Source of the DNA: Bursaphelenchus xylophilus
Lineage: Eukaryota; Nematoda; Chromadorea; Rhabditida; Aphelenchoididae
Direction: 5' to 3'
Assembly (NCBI GenBank): GCA_904066235.2
Contig: CAJFCV020000002.1
Span: 6,262,001-6,326,000 of the forward strand
Length of the DNA stretch: 64,000 nucleotides
Below the pieces are notes generated by a model that saw only the letters and a program-made list of their open reading frames with translations, made no database searches and had not been told where the DNA came from. A program made the position numbers and the translations under genes. This document shows, in pieces, positions 1 to 13,624 of this stretch (within the stretch, counting starts at the first letter, position 1; each line of letters begins with the position of its first letter).

Positions 1-3000
1 AATGGTATAGGTCCTGTCAATTCACTCCGACATCTCTAATTCAATTTTTTTTAAATTGGTGCCTAGTATAATATCAGAGTGTTCGGCCTGGTGCGGGCGC
101 ACTTTGACTCCAAAAAAGGCGAAACTTGCGGTGATGAAATCTCATTCAGTGACATTTCGAATGGTATAGGTCCTGTCAATTCACTCCGACATCTCTAATT
201 CACTTTTTTTTAATTGGTGCCTAGTATAATATCAGAGTGTTCGGCCTGGTGCGGGCGCAATTTGACTCCAAAAAAAGCGAAACTTGCGGTGATGAAATCT
301 CATTCAGTGACATTTCGAATGGTATAGGTCCTGTCAATTCACTCCGACATCTCTAATTCACTTTTTTTTTTAATTGGTGCCTGGTATAACATCAGAGTGT
401 TCGGCCTGGTGCGGGCGCACTTTGACTCCAAAAAAGGCGAAACTTGCGGTGATGAAATCTCATTCAGTGACATTTCGAATGGTATAGGTCCTGTCAATTC
501 ACTCCGACATCTCTAATTCAATTTTTTTTAAATTGGTACCTAGTATAATATCAGAGTGTTCGGCCTGGTGCGGGCGCAATTTGACTCCAAAAAAAGCGAA
601 ACTTGCGGTGATGAAATCTCATTCAGTGACATTTCGAATGGTATAGGTCCTGTCAATTCACTCCGACATCTCTAATTCACTTTTTTTTAATTGGTGCCTA
701 GTATAATATCAGAGTGTTCGGCCTGGTGCGGGCGCACTTTGACTCCAAAAAAGGCGAAACTTGCGGTGATGAAATCTCATTCAGTGACATTTCGAATGGT
801 ATAGGTCCTGTCAATTCACTCCGACATCTCTAATTCACTTTTTTTTTAATTGGTTCCTGGTATAATATCAGAGTGTTCGGCCTGGTGCGGGCGCACTTTG
901 ACTCCAAAAAAGGCGAAACTTGCGGTGATGAAATCTCATTCAGTGACATTTCGAATGGTATAGGTCCTGTCAATTCACTCCGACATCTCTAATTCACTTT
1001 TTTTTAATTGGTGCCTGGTATAATATCAGAGTGTTCGGCCTGGTGCGGGCGCAATTTGACTCCAAAAAAGGCGAAACTTGCGGTGATGAAATCTCATTCA
1101 GTGACATTTCGAATGGTATAGGTCCTGTCAATTCACTCCGACATCTCTAATTCACTTTTTTTTTTAATTGGTGCCTGGTATAACATCAGAGTGTTCGGCC
1201 TGGTGCGGGCGCACTTTGACTCCAAAAAAGGCGAAACTTGCGGTGATGAAATCTCATTCAGTGACATTTCGAATCATACAGGTCCTGTCAATTCACTCCG
1301 ACATCTCTAATTCACTTTTTTTTTAATTGGTGCCTGGTATAATATCAGAGTGTTCGGCCTGGTGCGGGCGCAATTTGACTCCAAAAAAGGCGAAACTTGC
1401 GGTGATGAAATCTCATTCAGTGACATTTCGAATGGTATAGGTCCTGTCAATTCACTCCGACATCTCTAATTCACTTTTTTTTTTAATTGGTGCCTGGTAT
1501 AACATCAGAGTGTTCGGCCTGGTGCGGGCGCACTTTGACTCCAAAAAAGGCGAAACTTGCGGTGATGAAATCTCATTCAGTGACATTTCGAATGGTATAG
1601 GTCCTGTCAATTCACTCCGACATCTCTAATTCAATTTTTTTTTAATTGGTGCCTGGTATAATATCAGAGTGTTCGGCCTGGTGCGGGCGCACTTTGACTC
1701 CAAAAAAGGCGAAACTTGCGGTGATGAAATCTCATTCAGTGACATTTCGAATGGTATAGGTCCTGTCAATTCACTCCGACATCTCTAATTCAATTTTTTT
1801 TAATTGGTGCCTGGTATAATATCAGAGTGTTCGGCCTGGTGCGGGCGCACTTTGACTCCAAAAAAGGCGAAACTTGCGGTGATGAAATCTCATTCAGTGA
1901 CATTTCGAATGGTATAGGTCCTGTCAATTCACTCCGACATCTCTAATTCACTTTTTTTTTAATTGGTGCCTGGTATAACATCAGAGTGTTCGGCCTGGTG
2001 CGGGCGCACTTTGACTCCAAAAAAGGCGAAACTTGCGGTGATGAAATCTCATTCAGTGACATTTCGAATCATACAGGTCCTGTCAATTCACTCCGACATC
2101 TCTAATTCACTTTTTTTTTTAATTGGTGCCTGGTATAATATCAGAGTGTTCGGCCTGGTGCGGGCGCAATTTGACTCCAAAAAAGGCGAAACTTGCGGTG
2201 ATGAAATCTCATTCAGTGACATTTCGAATGGTATAGGTCCTGTCAATTCACTCCGACATCTCTAATTCACTTTTTTTTTTAATTGGTGCCTGGTATAACA
2301 TCAGAGTGTTCGGCCTGGTGCGGGCGCACTTTGACTCCAAAAAAGGCGAAACTTGCGGTGATGAAATCTCATTCAGTGACATTTCGAATGGTATAGGTCC
2401 TGTCAATTCACTCCGACATCTCTAATTCAATTTTTTTTTAATTGGTGCCTGGTATAATATCAGAGTGTTCGGCCTGGTGCGGGCGCACTTTGACTCCAAA
2501 AAAGGCGAAACTTGCGGTGATGAAATCTCATTCAGTGACATTTCGAATGGTATAGGTCCTGTCAATTCACTCCGACATCTCTAATTCAATTTTTTTTAAT
2601 TGGTGCCTGGTATAATATCAGAGTGTTCGGCCTGGTGCGGGCGCACTTTGACTCCAAAAAAGGCGAAACTTGCGGTGATGAAATCTCATTCAGTGACATT
2701 TCGAATGGTATAGGTCCTGTCAATTCACTCCGACATCTCTAATTCAATTTTTTTTAAATTGGTACCTAGTATAATATCAGAGTGTTCGGCCTGGTGCGGG
2801 CGCAATTTGACTCCAAAAAAAGCGAAACTTGCGGTGAGGAAATCTCATTCAGTGACATTTCGAATGGTATAGGTCCTGTCAATTCACTCCGACATCTCTA
2901 ATTCAATTTTTTTTAAATTGGTGCCTGGTATAATATCAGAGTGTTCGGCCTGGTGCGGGCGCACTTTGACTCCAAAAAAGGCGAAACTTGCGGTGATGAA

Positions 3001-6000
3001 ATCTCATTCAGTGACATTTCGAATGGTATAGGTCCTGTCAATTCACTCCGACATCTCTAATTCAATTTTTTTTAAATTGGTACCTAGTATAATATCAGAG
3101 TGTTCGGCCTGGTGCGGGCGCAATTTGACTCCAAAAAAAGCGAAACTTGCGGTGATGAAATCTCATTCAGTGACATTTCGAATGGTATAGGTCCTGTCAA
3201 TTCACTCCGACATCTCTAATTCACTTTTTTTTTAATTGGTGCCTGGTATAACATCAGAGTGTTCGGCCTGGTGCGGGCGCAATTTGACTCCAAAAAAGGC
3301 GAAACTTGCGGTGATGAAATCTCATTCAGTGGCATTTCGAATGGTATAGGTCCTGTCAATTCACTCCGACATCTCTAATTCAATTTTTTTTAAATTGGTA
3401 CCTAGTATAATATCAGAGTGTTCGGCCTGGTGCGGGCGCAATTTGACTCCAAAAAAAGCGAAACTTGCGGTGATGAAATCTCATTCAGTGACATTTCGAG
3501 TGGTATAGGTCCTGTCAATTCACTCCGACATCTCTAATTCACTTTTTTTTTTTATTGGTGCCTGGTATAATATCAGAGTGTTCGGCCTGGTGCGGGCGCA
3601 CTTTGACTCCAAAAAAGGCGAAACTTGCGGTGATGAAATCTCATTCAGTGACATTTCGAATGGTATAGGTCCTGTCAATTCACTCCGACATCTCTAATTC
3701 AATTTTTTTTAAATTGGTGCCTGGTATAATATCAGAGTGTTCGGCCTGGTGTGGGCGCACTTTGACTCCAAAAAAGGCGAAACTTGCGGTGATGAAATCA
3801 TATTCAGTGACATTTCGAATGGTATAGGTCCTGTCAATTCACTCCGACATCTCTAATTCAATTTTTTTTAAATTGGTGCCTGGTATAATATCAGAGTGTT
3901 CGGCCTGGTGCGGGCGCACTTTGACTCCAAAAAAGGCGAAACTTGCGGTGATGAAATCTCATTCAGCGACATTTCGAATCATATAGGTCCTGTCAATTCA
4001 CTCCGACATCTCTAATTCACTTTTTTTTTTTAATTGGTGCCTAGTATAATATCAGAGTGTTCGGCCTGGTGCGGGCGCACTTTGACTCCAAAAAAGGCGA
4101 AACTTGCGGTGATGAAATCTCATTCAGTGACATTTCGAATGGTATAGGTCCTGTCAATTCACTCCGACATCTCTAATTCAATTTTTTTTAAATTGGTGCC
4201 TGGTATAATATCAGAGTGTTCGGCCTGGTGCGGGCGCACTTTGACTCCAAAAAAGGCGAAACTTGCGGTGATGAAATCTCATTCAGTGACATTTCGAATG
4301 GTATAGGTCCTGTCAATTCACTCCGGCATCTCTAATTCAATTTTTTTTTAAATTGGTGCCTAGTATAATATCAGAGTGTTCGGCCTGGTGCGGGCGCACT
4401 TTGACTCCAAAAAAGGCGAAACTTGCGGTGATGAAATCTCATTCAGCGACATTTCGAATCATATAGGTCCTGTCAATTCACTCCGACATCTCTAATTCAA
4501 TTTTTTTTAAATTGGTGCCTGGTATAATATCAGAGTGTTCGGCCTGGTGCGGGCGCACTTTGACTCCAAAAAAGGCGAAACTTGCGGTGATGAAATCTCA
4601 TTCAGCGACATTTCGAATCATATAGGTCCTGTCAATTCACTCCGACATCTCTAATTCACTTTTTTTTTTTAATTGGTGCCTAGTATAATATCAGAGTGTT
4701 CGGCCTGGTGCGGGCGCACTTTGACTCCAAAAAAGGCGAAACTTGCGGTGATGAAATCTCATTCAGTGACATTTCGAATGGTATAGGTCCTGTCAATTCA
4801 CTCCGGCATCTCTAATTCAATTTTTTTTTAAATTGGTGCCTAGTATAATATCAGAGTGTTCGGCCTGGTGCGGGCGCACTTTGACTCCAAAAAAGGCGAA
4901 ACTTGCGGTGATGAAATCTCATTCAGCGACATTTCGAATCATATAGGTCCTGTCAATTCACTCCGACATCTCTAATTCACTTTTTTTTTTAATTGGTGCC
5001 TGGTATAATATCAGAGTTTTCGGCCTGGTGCGGGCGCACTTTGACTCCAAAAAAGGCGAAACTTGCGGTGATGAAATCTCATTCAGCGACATTTCGAATC
5101 ATATAGGTCCTGTCAATTCACTCCGACATCTCTAATTCAATTTTTTTAAATTGGTGCCTAGTATAATATCAGAGTGTTCGGCCTGGTGCGGGCGCACTTT
5201 GACTCCAAAAAGGGCGAAACTTGCGGTGATGAAATCTCATTCAGTGACATTTCGAATGGTATAGGTCCTGTCAATTCACTCCGACATCTCTAATTCAATT
5301 TTTTTTAATTGGTGCCTAGTATAATATCAGAGTGTTCGGCCTGGTGCGGGCGCACTTTGACTCCAAAAAAGGCGAAACTTGCGGTGATGAAATCTCATTC
5401 AGTGACATTTCGAATGGTATAGGTCCTGTCAATTCACTCCGACATCTCTAATTCAATTTTTTTTAAATTGGTGCCTAGTATAATATCAGAGTGTTCGGCC
5501 TGGTGCGGGCGCGCTTTGACTCCAAAAAAGGCGAAACTTGCGGTGATGAAATCTCATTCAGTGACATTTCGAATGGTATAGGTCCTGTCAATTCACTCCG
5601 ACATCTCTAATTCACTTTTTTTTTTAATTGGTGCCTAGTATAATATCAGAGTGTTCGGCCTGGTGCGGGCGCACTTTGACTCCAAAAAAGGCGAAACTTG
5701 CGGTGATGAAATCTCATTCAGCGACATTTCGAATCATATAGGTCCTGTCAATTCACTCCGACATCTCTAATTCAATTTTTTTAAATTGGTGCCTAGTATA
5801 ATATCAGAGTGTTCGGCCTGGTGCGGGCGCACTTTGACTCCAAAAAAGGCGAAACTTGCGGTGATGAAATCTCATTCAGTGACATTTCGAATGGTATAGG
5901 TCCTGTCAATTCACTCCGACATCTCTAATTCAATTTTTTTTAAATTGGTGCCTAGTATAATATCAGAGTGTTCGGCCTGGTGCGGGCGCAATTTGACTCC

Positions 6001-6049
6001 AAAAAAGGCGAAACTTGCGGTGATGAAATCTCATTCAGCGACATTTCGA

Positions 6050-7010
6050 ATCATATAGGTCCTGTCAATTCACTCCGACATCTCTAATTCAATTTTTTTT
6101 TAATTGGTGCCAAGTATAATATCAGAGTGTTCGGCCTGGTGCGGGCGCACTTTGACTCCAAAAAAGGCGAAACTTGCGGTGATGAAATCTCATTCAGTGA
6201 CATTTCGAATGGTATAGGTCCTGTCAATTCACTCCGACATCTCTAATTCAATTTTTTTTTAAATTGGTGCCTAGTATAATATCAGAGTGTTCGGCCTGGT
6301 GCGGGCGCAATTTGACTCCAAAAAAGGCGAAACTTGCGGTGATGAAATCTCATTCAGCGACATTTCGAATCATATAGGTCCTGTCAATTCACTCCGACAT
6401 CTCTAATTCAATTTTTTTTTAATTGGTGCCAAGTATAATATCAGAGTGTTCGGCCTGGTGCGGGCGCACTTTGACTCCAAAAAAGGCGAAACTTGCGGTG
6501 ATGAAATCTCATTCAGTGACATTTCGAATGGTATAGGTCCTGTCAATTCACTCCGACATCTCTAATTCAATTTTTTTTTAAATTGGTGCCTAGTATAATA
6601 TCAGAGTGTTCGGCCTGGTGCGGGCGCAATTTGACTCCAAAAAAGGCGAAACTTGCGGTGATGAAATCTCATTCAGCGACATTTCGAATCATATAGGTCC
6701 TGTCAATTCACTCCGACATCTCTAATTCAATTTTTTTTTAATTGGTGCCAAGTATAATATCAGAGTGTTCGGCCTGGTGCGGGCGCACTTTGACTCCAAA
6801 AAAGGCGAAACTTGCGGTGATGAAATCTCATTCAGTGACATTTCGAATGGTATAGGTCCTGTCAATTCACTCCGACATCTCTAATTCAATTTTTTTTAAA
6901 TTGGTGCCTAGTATAATATCAGAGTGTTCGGCCTGGTGCGGGCGCAATTTGACTCCAAAAAAGGCGAAACTTGCGGTGATGAAATCTCATTCAGTGACAT
7001 TTCGAATGGT
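6050..7010. repeat. Higher-order repeat: 2-monomer unit of 319 bp, three copies
   Basis: The rare variant GGTGCCAAGTATAA occurs at about 6110, 6429 and 6748, exactly 319 bp apart. It alternates with monomers carrying CCTAGTATAA and GCGCAATTTGAC. The alternating AATCATATAGG and AATGGTATAGG phases confirm a dimeric unit amplified three times. Confidence 0.85.
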
Positions 7011-7510
7011 ATAGGTCCTGTCAATTCACTCCGACATCTCTAATTCACTTTTTTTTTTAATTGGTGCCTAGTATAATATCAGAGTGTTCGGCCTGGTGCG
7101 GGCGCACTTTGACTCCAAAAAAGGCGAAACTTGCGGTGATGAAATCTCATTCAGTGACATTTCGAATGGTATAGGTCCTGTCAATTCACTCCGACATCTC
7201 TAATTCAATTTTTTTTAAATTGGTGCCTAGTATAATATCAGAGTGTTCGGCCTGGTGCGGGCGCACTTTGACTCCAAAAAAGGCGAAACTTGCGGTGATG
7301 AAATCTCATTCAGCGACATTTCGAATCATATAGGTCCTGTCAATTCACTCCGACATCTCTAATTCAATTTTTTTAAATTGGTGCCTAGTATAATATCAGA
7401 GTGTTCGGCCTGGTGCGGGCGCACTTTGACTCCAAAAAAGGCGAAACTTGCGGTGATGAAATCTCATTCAGTGACATTTCGAATGGTATAGGTCCTGTCA
7501 ATTCACTCCG

Positions 7511-10030
7511 ACATCTATTTTTTTTAAATTGGTGCCTAGTATAATATCAGAGTGTTCGGCCTGGTGCGGGCGCACTTTGACTCCAAAAAAGGCGAAACTT
7601 GCGGTAATGAAATCTCATTCAGTGACATTTCGAATGGTATAGGTCCTGTCAATTCACCCCGACATCTCTAATTCTATTTTTTTTTAAATTGGTGCCTAGT
7701 ATAATATCAGAGTGTTCGGCCTGGTGCGGGCGCACTTTGACTCCAAAAAAGGCGAAACTTGCGGTGATGAAATCTCATTCAGTGACATTTCGAATGGTAT
7801 AGGTCCTGTCAATTCACTCCGACATCTCTAATTCAATTTTTTTAAATTGGTGCCTAGTATAATATCAGAGTGTTCGGCCTGGTGCGGGCGCACTTTGACT
7901 CCAAAAAAGGCGAACCTTGCGGTGATGAAATCTCATTCAGTGACATTTCGAATGGTATAGGTCCTGTCAATTCACTCCGACATCTCTAATTCAATTTTTT
8001 TTAATTGGTGCCTAGTATAATATCAGAGTGTTCGGCCTGGTGCGGGCGCACTTTCACTCCAAAAAAGGCGAAACTTGCGGTGATGAAATCTCATTCAGTG
8101 ACATTTCGAATGGTATAGGTCCTGTCAATTCACTCCGACATCTCTAATTCAATTTTTTTTTAATTGGTGCCTAGTATAATATCAGAGTGTTCGGCCTGGT
8201 GCGGGCGCACTTTGACTCCAAAAAAGGCGAAACTTGCGGTGATGAAATCTCATTCAGTGACATTTCGAATCATATAGGTCCTGTCAATTCACTCCGACAT
8301 CTCTAATTCAATTTTTTTAAATTGGTGCCTAGTATAATATCAGAGTGTTCGGCCTGGTGCGGGCGCACTTTGACTCCAAAAAAGGCGAAACTTGCGGTGA
8401 TGAAATCTCATTCAGTGACATTTCGAATGGTATAGGTCCTGTCAATTCACTCCGACATCTCTAATTCAATTTTTTTTTAATTGGTGCCTAGTATAATATC
8501 AGAGTGTTCGGCCTGGTGCGGGCGCACTTTGACTCCAAAAAAGGCGAAACTTGCGGTGATGAAATCTCATTCAGCGACATTTCGAATCATATAGGTCCTG
8601 TCAATTCACTCCGACATCTCTAATTCAATTTTTTTAAATTGGTGCCTAGTATAATATCAGAGTGTTCGGCCTGGTGCGGGCGCACTTTGACTCCAAAAAA
8701 GGCGAAACTTGCGGTGATGAAATCTCATTCAGTGACATTTCGAATGGTATATGTCCTGTCAATTCACTCCGACATCTATTTTTTTTAAATTGGTGCCTAG
8801 TATAATATCAGAGTGTTCGGCCTGGTGCGGGCGCACTTTGACTCCAAAAAAGGCGAAACTTGCGGTAATGAAATCTCATTCAGTGACATTTCGAATGGTA
8901 TAGGTCCTGTCAATTCACCCCGACATCTCTAATTCTATTTTTTTTTAAATTGGTGCCTAGTATAATATCAGAGTGTTCGGCCTGGTGCGGGCGCACTTTG
9001 ACTCCAAAAAAGGCGAAACTTGCGGTGATGAAATCTCATTCAGTGACATTTCGAATGGTATAGGTCCTGTCAATTCACTCCGACATCTCTAATTCAATTT
9101 TTTTAAATTGGTGCCTAGTATAATATCAGAGTGTTCGGCCTGGTGCGGGCGCACTTTGACTCCAAAAAGGCGAACCTTGCGGTGATGAAATCTCATTCAG
9201 TGACATTTCGAATGGTATAGGTCCTGTCAATTCACTCCGACATCTCTAATTCAATTTTTTTTAATTGGTGCCTAGTATAATATCAGAGTGTTCGGCCTGG
9301 TGCGGGCGCACTTTCACTCCAAAAAAGGCGAAACTTGCGGTGATGAAATCTCATTCAGTGACATTTCGAATGGTATAGGTCCTGTCAATTCACTCCGACA
9401 TCTCTAATTCAATTTTTTTTTAATTGGTGCCTAGTATAATATCAGAGTGTTCGGCCTGGTGCGGGCGCACTTTGACTCCAAAAAAGGCGAAACTTGCGGT
9501 GATGAAATCTCATTCAGTGACATTTCGAATGGTATAGGTCCTGTCAATTCACTCCGACATCTCTAATTCAATTTTTTTTTAATTGGTGCCTAGTATAATA
9601 TCAGAGTGTTCGGCCTGGTGCGGGCGCACTTTGACTCCAAAAAAGGCGAAACTTGCGGTGATGAAATCTCATTCAGTGACATTTCGAATGGTATAGGTCC
9701 TGTCAATTCACTCCGACATCTCTAATTCAATTTTTTTTAAATTGGTGCTTAGTATAATATCAGAGTGTTCGGCCTGGTGCGGGCGCACTTTGACTCCAAA
9801 AAAGGCGAAACTTGCGGTGATGAAATCTCATTCAGTGACATTTCGAATGGTATAGGTCCTGTCAATTCACTCCGACATCTCTAATTCAATTTTTTTTTAA
9901 TTGGTGCCTAGTATAATATCAGAGTGTTCGGCCTGGTGCGGGCGCACTTTGACTCCAAAAAAGGCGAAACTTGCGGTGATGAAATCTCATTCAGTGACAT
10001 TTCGAATGGTATAGGTCCTGTCAATTCACT
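7511..10030. repeat. Higher-order repeat: 8-monomer block (about 1.26 kb) in tandem
   Basis: Several private variants recur in the same order 1260-1261 bp later. A monomer lacking CTAATTCA before the T-tract lies at 7511 and 8772. GCGGTAATGAAATC lies at 7601 and 8862. CGAACCTTGC lies at 7911 and 9171. The CTTTCACTCC variant lies at about 8051 and 9311. This is a duplicated block of eight monomers inside the satellite, as expected from recent unequal exchange. The right limit given is approximate. Confidence 0.85.
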
Positions 10031-12900
10031 CCGGCATCTCTAATTCAATTTTTTTTTTATTGGTGCCTAGTATAATATCAGAGTGTTCGGCCTGGTGCGG
10101 GCGCACTTTGACTCCAAAAAAGGCGAAACTTGCGGTGATGAAATCTCATTCAGTGACATTTCGAATGGTATAGGTCCTGTCAATTCACTCCGACATCTCT
10201 AATTCAATTTTTTTTAATTGGTGCCTAGTATAATATCAGAGTGTTCGGCCTGGTGCGGGCGCACTTTGACTCCAAAAAAGGCGAAACTTGCGGTGATGAA
10301 ATCTCATTCAGTGACATTTCGAATGGTATAGGTCCTGTCAATTCACTCCGACATCTCTAATTCAATTTTTTTTAAATTGGTGCCTAGTATAATATCAGAG
10401 TGTTCGGCCTGGTGCGGGCGCACTTTGACTCCAAAAAAGGCGAAACTTGCGGTGATGAAATCTCATTCAGTGACATTTCGAATGGTATAGGTCCTGTCAA
10501 TTCACTCCGACATCTCTAATTCAATTTTTTTTAAATTGGTGCCTAGTATAATATCAGAGTGTTCGGCCTGGTGCGGGCGCACTTTGACTCCAAAAAAGGC
10601 GAAACTTGCGGTGATGAAATCTCATTCAGTGACATTTCGAATGGTATAGGTCCTGTCAATTCACTCCGACATCTCTAATTCACTTTTTTTTTTAATTGGT
10701 GCCTAGTATAATATCAGAGTGTTCGGCCTGGTGCGGGCGCAATTTGACTCCAAAAAAGGCGAAACTTGGATGAAATCTCATTCAGTGACATTTCGAATGG
10801 TATAGGTCCTGTCAATTCACTCCGACATCTCTAATTCAATTTTTTTTTAATTGGTGCCTAGTATAATATCAGAGTGTTCGGCCTGGTGCGGGCGCACTTT
10901 GACTCCAAAAAAGGCGAAACTTGCGGTGCTGAAATCTCATTCAGTGACATTTCGAATGGTATAGGTCCTGTCAATTCACTCCGACATCTCTAATTCAATT
11001 TTTTTAAATTGGTGCCTAGTATAATATCAGAGTGTTCGGCCTGGTGCGGGCGCACTTTGACTCCAAAAAAGGCGAAACTTGCGGTGATGAAATCTCATTC
11101 AGTGACATTTCGAATGGTATAGGTCCTGTCAATTCACTCCGACATCTCTAATTCAATTTTTTTTAATTGGTGCCTAGTATAATATCAGAGTGTTCGGCCT
11201 GGTGCGGGCGCACTTTGACTCCAAAAAAGGCGAAACTTGCGGTGATGAAATCTCATTCAGCGACATTTCGAATCATATAGGTCCTGTCAATTCACTCCGA
11301 CATCTCTAATTCAATTTTTTTTTAATTGGTGCCTAGTATAATATCAGAGTGTTCGGCCTGGTGCGGGCGCACTTTGACTCCAAAAAAGGCGAAACTTGCG
11401 GTGATGAAATCTCATTCAGTGACATTTCGAATGGTATAGGTCCTGTCAATTCACTCCGGCATCTCTAATTCAATTTTTTTTTATTGGTGCCTAGTATAAT
11501 ATCAGAGTGTTCGGCCTGGTGCGGGCGCACTTTGACTCCAAAAAAGGCGAAACTTGCGGTGATGAAATCTCATTCAGTGACATTTCGAATGGTATAGGTC
11601 CTGTCAATTCACTCCGACATCTCTAATTCAATTTTTTTTTAATTGGTGCCTAGTATAATATCAGAGTGTTCGGCCTGGTGCGGGCGCACTTTCACTCCAA
11701 AAAAGGCGAAACTTGCGGTGATGAAATCTCATTCAGTGACATTTCGAATGGTATAGGTCCTGTCAATTCACTCCGACATCTCTAATTCAATTTTTTTTTA
11801 ATTGGTGCCTAGTATAATATCAGAGTGTTCGGCCTGGTGCGGGCGCACTTTGACTCCAAAAAAGGCGAAACTTGCGGTGATGAAATCTCATTCAGTGACA
11901 TTTCGAATGGTATAGGTCCTGTCAATTCACTCCGACATCTCTAATTCAATTTTTTTTTAATTGGTGCCTAGTATAATATCAGAGTGTTCGGCCTGGTGCG
12001 GGCGCACTTTGACTCCAAAAAAGGCGAAACTTGCGGTGATGAAATCTCATTCAGCGACATTTCGAATCATATAGGTCCTGTCAATTCACTCCGACATCTC
12101 TAATTCAATTTTTTTTTAATTGGTGCCTAGTATAATATCAGAGTGTTCGGCCTGGTGCGGGCGCACTTTGACTCCAAAAAAGGCGAAACTTGCGGTGATG
12201 AAATCTCATTCAGTGACATTTCGAATGGTATAGGTCCTGTCAATTCACTCCGACATCTCTAATTCAATTTTTTTTTAATTGGTGCCTAGTATAATATCAG
12301 AGTGTTCGGCCTGGTGCGGGCGCACTTTGACTCCAAAAAAGGCGAAACTTGCGGTGATGAAATCTCATTCAGCGACATTTCGAATCATATAGGTCCTGTC
12401 AATTCACTCCGACATCTCTAATTCAATTTTTTTTTAATTGGTGCCTAGTATAATATCAGAGTGTTCGGCCTGGTGCGGGCGCACTTTGACTCCAAAAAAG
12501 GCGAAACTTGCGGTGATGAAATCTCATTCAGTGACATTTCGAATGGTATAGGTCCTGTCAATTCACTCCGGCATCTCTAATTCAATTTTTTTTTTATTGG
12601 TGCCTAGTATAATATCAGAGTGTTCGGCCTGGTGCGGGCGCACTTTGACTCCAAAAAAGGCGAAACTTGCGGTGATGAAATCTCATTCAGTGACATTTCG
12701 AATGGTATAGGTCCTGTCAATTCACTCCGACATCTCTAATTCAATTTTTTTTTAATTGGTGCCTAGTATAATATCAGAGTGTTCGGCCTGGTGCGGGCGC
12801 ACTTTCACTCCAAAAAAGGCGAAACTTGCGGTGATGAAATCTCATTCAGTGACATTTCGAATGGTATAGGTCCTGTCAATTCACTCCGACATCTCTAATT
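10020..12900. repeat. Higher-order repeat: 7-monomer block (about 1.11 kb)
   Basis: The CCGGCATCTC variant followed by a T-tract directly joined to ATTGGTG is seen near 10031, 11457 and 12568. The CTTTCACTCC variant is seen near 11690 and 12802. The last two pairs are both about 1112 bp apart, so a block of seven monomers was duplicated near the right edge of the array. Confidence 0.75.
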
Positions 12901-13344
12901 CACTTTTTTTTTTTAATTGGTGCCTAGTATAATATCAGAGTGTTCGGCCTGGTGCGGGCGCACTTTGACTCCAAAAAAGGCGAAACTTGCGGTGATGAAA
13001 TCTCATTCAGTGACATTTCGAATGGTATAGGTCCTGTCAATTCACTCCGACATCTCTAATTCAATTTTTTTTAATTGGTGCCTAGTATAATATCAGAGTG
13101 TTCGGCCTGGTGCGGGCGCACTTTGACTCCAAAAAAGGCGAAACTTGCGGTGATGAAATCTCATTCAGTGACATTTCGAATTGTATAGGTCCTGTCAATT
13201 CACTCCGACATCTCTAATTCAATTTTTTTTTAATTGGTGCCTAGTATAATATCAGAGTGTTCGGCCTGGTGCGGGCGCACTTTGACTCCAAAAAAGGCGA
13301 AACTTGCGGTGATGAAATCTCATTCAGTGACATTTCGAATGGTA

Positions 13345-13624
13345 AACTCCGCCGAATCCTGCGCCCATTTGTCCGCCGGACCAAAAAAATCAAAAATCTT
13401 TGAAAGATAATGTTGCTCTGATGGATTCTTGTAGCTGAGATTTTTCCCGGACTCGTAAGACTGCTTTAACCCTTTGATAAAACCTCCGCCGAATCCTCCG
13501 CCGGGAAAGAAAGTACGAAATTTTTGCCATCTGTGCACCGGATGAAAATAAAAAATCGCCCCAACCTCTTTTCCAACATGGATTGCAAAAGCCGAAGGCC
13601 CAAAACAAAGTCCGCCGAAATCTG
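13345..13624. other. Satellite-edge sequence with TCCGCCG motifs
   Basis: Unique-looking sequence begins directly at the truncated last monomer. The word TCCGCCG, often within CTCCGCCGAATCCT, occurs near 13346, 13371, 13486, 13496 and 13611. It recurs beyond the foldback element near 14393 and 14547. No gene is recognised; the ORFs here have no detectable domain or splice structure. It may be remnants of another repeat family. Confidence 0.6.

Larger units (their letters stand above)
1..13344. repeat. Satellite DNA array, monomer about 159 bp, about 84 copies
   Basis: Head-to-tail copies of a 157-161 bp monomer fill the first 13.3 kb with no interruption. Each copy can be phased on AATGGTATAGG (positions 1, 160, 318, 478 and so on). 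Length differences come mainly from a T-tract of 7-11 residues about 45 bp into the monomer and from AATTGG versus AAATTGG after it. Copies are about 95-99 percent alike by eye. Recurrent variants are GCGCACTTT/GCGCAATTT, CCTAGT/CCTGGT/CCAAGT, ATAATATC/ATAACATC, and a linked pair CAGCGAC plus AATCATATAGG. The array enters from the left window edge and stops at 13344, seven bases into a new monomer. Short ORFs inside it are by-products of the periodicity. The near-nucleosomal monomer suggests constitutive heterochromatin, but the location (centromeric, subtelomeric or interstitial) cannot be told. Confidence 0.98.

Noticed and set aside
1963..2265. 100-residue ORF within the satellite
   Set aside because: Runs across monomer boundaries and repeats itself with period; a by-product of tandem repetition with no start context or splice structure.
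1..13344. CRISPR-like array
   Set aside because: Whole monomers repeat without unique spacers, and the setting is eukaryotic.
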